Below are positions 61,801 to 64,000 of a stretch of 64,000 bases of DNA, piece after piece (positions within the stretch are counted from its first letter, which is position 1; every line of letters starts with the position of its first letter). A program made the position numbers and the translations under genes. The notes beneath the pieces were generated by a model. It saw nothing but the letters and a program-made list of their open reading frames with translations. It was not told where the DNA came from and did no database searches. The DNA comes from Blastobasis lacticolella (lineage: Eukaryota > Arthropoda > Insecta > Lepidoptera > Blastobasidae): positions 14,959,428 through 15,023,427 of the forward strand of contig LR990049.1 of the NCBI GenBank assembly GCA_905147135.1, read 5' to 3'.

Positions 61801-62232
61801 ATAAATAAAAATACCAAATCTTTTCATTGATTGATCCATTGACAAATCGCAGACGAACGACAAAATGCAACTAGCCATTATCCACACTGGAGGATCCACG
61901 CTATCCAACTATCCAGGATTGTGGATGAACCGTACTCATCCGATCTAGCTCCACAGTTAAACTTGCCTTCTCTGGCTCACCGCTCACATTCACCCGACCG
62001 CTTCTTTAGATCGTGCTTCTGCTGCGCGAACCCGGCTATTGATCTACCTACGCTACGCGGGGCTCCATGCATGTGTCTTTTCGCAGAGGTATAGCTAACT
62101 TTCCTATCTCTTTGAGGTAAAGAATAGCTAGTACGCGTTTAGTAATAAATATTGTATATTTTATGAATAGTATTGATTTTGTATGTTATTATCTGCTACA
62201 AGTTTACTACTAAGTAAATATTAAGAAGTTAT

Positions 62233-62755
62233 CGAGCATCAGTGGCCGAGTGGTTAAGGTATCCGACTTGTAAGCGATAGGTTCTGGTTTCAGATCCTAC
62301 TACGGCAATGCCCACTCTTATTTTAGTTGAATGAATTAATGAAAAATTATTTATTGCTTATACATAGAATAAAAAAAAAACAGAGGAAAAAATGAAAAGC
62401 AACCGGCGGCCTTACCGCTTAAAGCGACAACTTCTTCCAGGCAACCTTAGACACCTAGAAACAGAATATACTCTAGGATAGGTGGTAAGTCTATTCTACT
62501 GAACATTACTGTGGCATATTTATGTACATTAGTTGAATGCTAACCAATGCTATTACGGTGAGGGAACCATCGTAAAGAAACCTGCACATTCAGGCGAACT
62601 GAATATGTAACCATGGTCACATCTGGTTAAGTTCCTCAGATGGCAGTCGCTCCACTGTAATTATCTGATCTGCCAAATCATTGATTATGGCCATGGCGAC
62701 CCCGGGCCCTCGTGCGCAAGATCACCACCAGGACATTAACGTCAAGATGATGATT
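62233..62755 (+). mobile_element. SINE family A with a nested family-F insertion
   Basis: tRNA-like head (CAGTGGCCGAGTGGTTAAGG) at 62240, body from 62520 to the GTCAAGATGATGATT tail. The two parts are separated by about 195 bp (62334-62528) of family-F sequence. TTAGTTGAATG occurs on both sides (62323-62333 and 62529-62539), consistent with a target-site duplication. Confidence 0.85.
62334..62528 (+). mobile_element. Family-F repeat nested in SINE A
   Basis: TTATTTATTGCTTATACATA, an A-rich block, GCAACCGGCGGCCTTACCGC, CTTCTTCCAGGCAACCTTAG. The exact right boundary is uncertain because the last bases resemble native SINE A. Confidence 0.65.
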
Positions 62756-63482
62756 ATTTTATTACAGCTAAGTTTCTAATATCTTTGAGACGTCTTTATT
62801 TGAAGACTTACGACTGATTGTGTTACCTGTAGAGTATAGATTTTGATGTTATTCTCTGTTACAACTTTACCACTAAGTAAATATTAATACGTTACTTATG
62901 CAGGAAGACGAGTTCCTTAAACTGTGGCTATTGTAAGTACTTACTTGAATTTTTCAAGTAACGCATTATTTGTGGTTTAAATTATACTTACAGGTGTAGT
63001 TGTAATAATAAGGATGGAGTTAATTCGTCTGCAAGGTCAGAAAAACGAGGAGCAATAAATAAAATGGTATCTACTCGTAATAAAGAGTTTGAATATTCAT
63101 ATCATACCTACCTTGGGCATTATAACACAGTAGTTACATAGGATTATAGCTAGAATTCGTTGAATATTTAATAACTTGGTTGTTTGTCAACATCCTGTTT
63201 GTTATACTAATTGATACCTATATCATTTTGCATAATGATATGCGGAGCTATGATGTGTTAATATGCCATCGATTTATAAATATTCTAATCTCAAATCTGG
63301 TAGGTGGTGACACAATTGAACTTATCATTTTATATTGCATAAATATATATATTTTTATAAAGATGTTATAGCCTACTTTAGACTGCGACTCTCACAAAGG
63401 TATTTTTGGTAATTATTATCTATGAAGTTTAATAATCCTTCATGTGAACGAAGTAACCATTATTTTGTACGTTTTTTTTAAA

Positions 63483-63653
63483 TGTTATACGGCAGACAAA
63501 CAGGCAAGCGGGCCGCCGTTCAAGAGGTATATTAGAGGTCCTCTTAGAAGCGGGGGACGCATTGATAGCGCCCCTGGTGTTGCTGATGCCCATAGGCAGC
63601 GGTGCCCACTTTCCATCAGGCGGCTCGCTTGCCTGTTTGTCTGTCGTAAAACA
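63483..63653. mobile_element. Family-C element with 32-bp terminal inverted repeats
   Basis: Left 63483-63514 and right 63622-63653 match 29 of 32 as inverted repeats (core CAGACAAACAGGCAAGCG). Interior AAGAGGTATATTAGAGGTCC, GTGTTGCTGATGCCCATAGG, CACTTTCCATCAGGCGGC matches copies at 15705, 36000 and 39740. This is the only copy here with both ends, showing that family C is an inverted-repeat element, not a simple SINE. Confidence 0.82.
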
Positions 63654-63940
63654 TTAAAAAAAAAATCGTACTATAGTGTTCGGGGTAGGTAATCTGTCGA
63701 ATCCAAAATATGTCGAAAAAATATGACCAGATTAAAATGAGGGCGTGTTTTCTGTGTAACGAATTTGTGTATCTCTAAGTACCGCAAATGTTAAAGGCTC
63801 ACAAGTGGTAATTGAATGGACGTATTACGCACTACATCCAATCCGAATCCGGGAAAAAACAGATCTGTAGTCTGTCAATTTTCAGTTGGCATTCCTATAG
63901 CAGCGTCTCCTACTTACGAAATACTTCGTCCGAATACTAA

Positions 63941-63991
63941 ATTGAATACTATTAAGATTAATTGGTTTTATTAATCTTAATAATATTCAAT
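63941..63991. repeat. 22-bp near-perfect inverted repeat, 7-nt loop
   Basis: Arms 63941-63962 and 63970-63991 match 21 of 22; AT-rich (ATTGAATA.TATTAAGATTAA). At the window edge, so it may be part of a larger element. Confidence 0.8.
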
Positions 63992-64000
63992 GCCACGTTA

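Overview
The window looks like nuclear DNA of a ditrysian lepidopteran (moth or butterfly). Three things point there: four intact animal genes with insect-like proteins, AT-rich introns full of TACCTA/TAGGTA words, and a heavy load of dispersed repeats (tRNA-headed SINEs, RTE-like LINE ends, small inverted-repeat elements). There is no sign of bacterial, plasmid or viral organisation. Species cannot be named from the sequence alone.

Region by region: (1) 529-5095, plus strand, a five-exon alkaline ceramidase (Drosophila bwa/ACER type). (2) 7384-9272, minus strand, a four-exon 6-pyruvoyl-tetrahydropterin synthase (Drosophila purple). (3) 9819-13135, plus strand, a seven-exon mitochondrial electron-transfer flavoprotein alpha subunit (ETFA). 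Genes 2 and 3 are divergent and share a 546-bp intergenic region. (4) 13.1-45.1 kb, a 32-kb gene-poor stretch of SINEs, LINE pieces and foldback elements, including one 545-codon reverse-transcriptase ORF (32402-34039). CpG-rich, non-repetitive islands punctuate it. (5) 45300-46043, plus strand, a single-exon FoxB forkhead transcription factor (fd96Ca/fd96Cb type) with a GC-rich promoter. (6) 46.2-64 kb, a second gene-free stretch with more repeats, a hAT-like element and several CpG-rich islands.

The three 5' genes are housekeeping or metabolic (sphingolipid turnover, tetrahydrobiopterin/pteridine synthesis, mitochondrial electron transfer) and are compact. FoxB is a developmental regulator in a large non-coding neighbourhood, the usual layout for such genes, and the CpG-rich islands are candidate regulatory DNA for it (inference). 

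I found no new enzyme system. The more unusual observations are: a 25-bp exact copy of FoxB forkhead-domain coding sequence 31.5 kb upstream; CTCF-core-like TAGATGGCG words, some carried by a SINE tail; LINE and SINE families sharing a (GAT)n 3' tail, with datable nested insertions; a family of about 210-240-bp foldback elements; a hAT-like element with inverted CCGGATA clusters; and several near-perfect short hairpins that no repeat family explains. All exon boundaries were read by hand from splice consensus and protein similarity from memory; no search was run.
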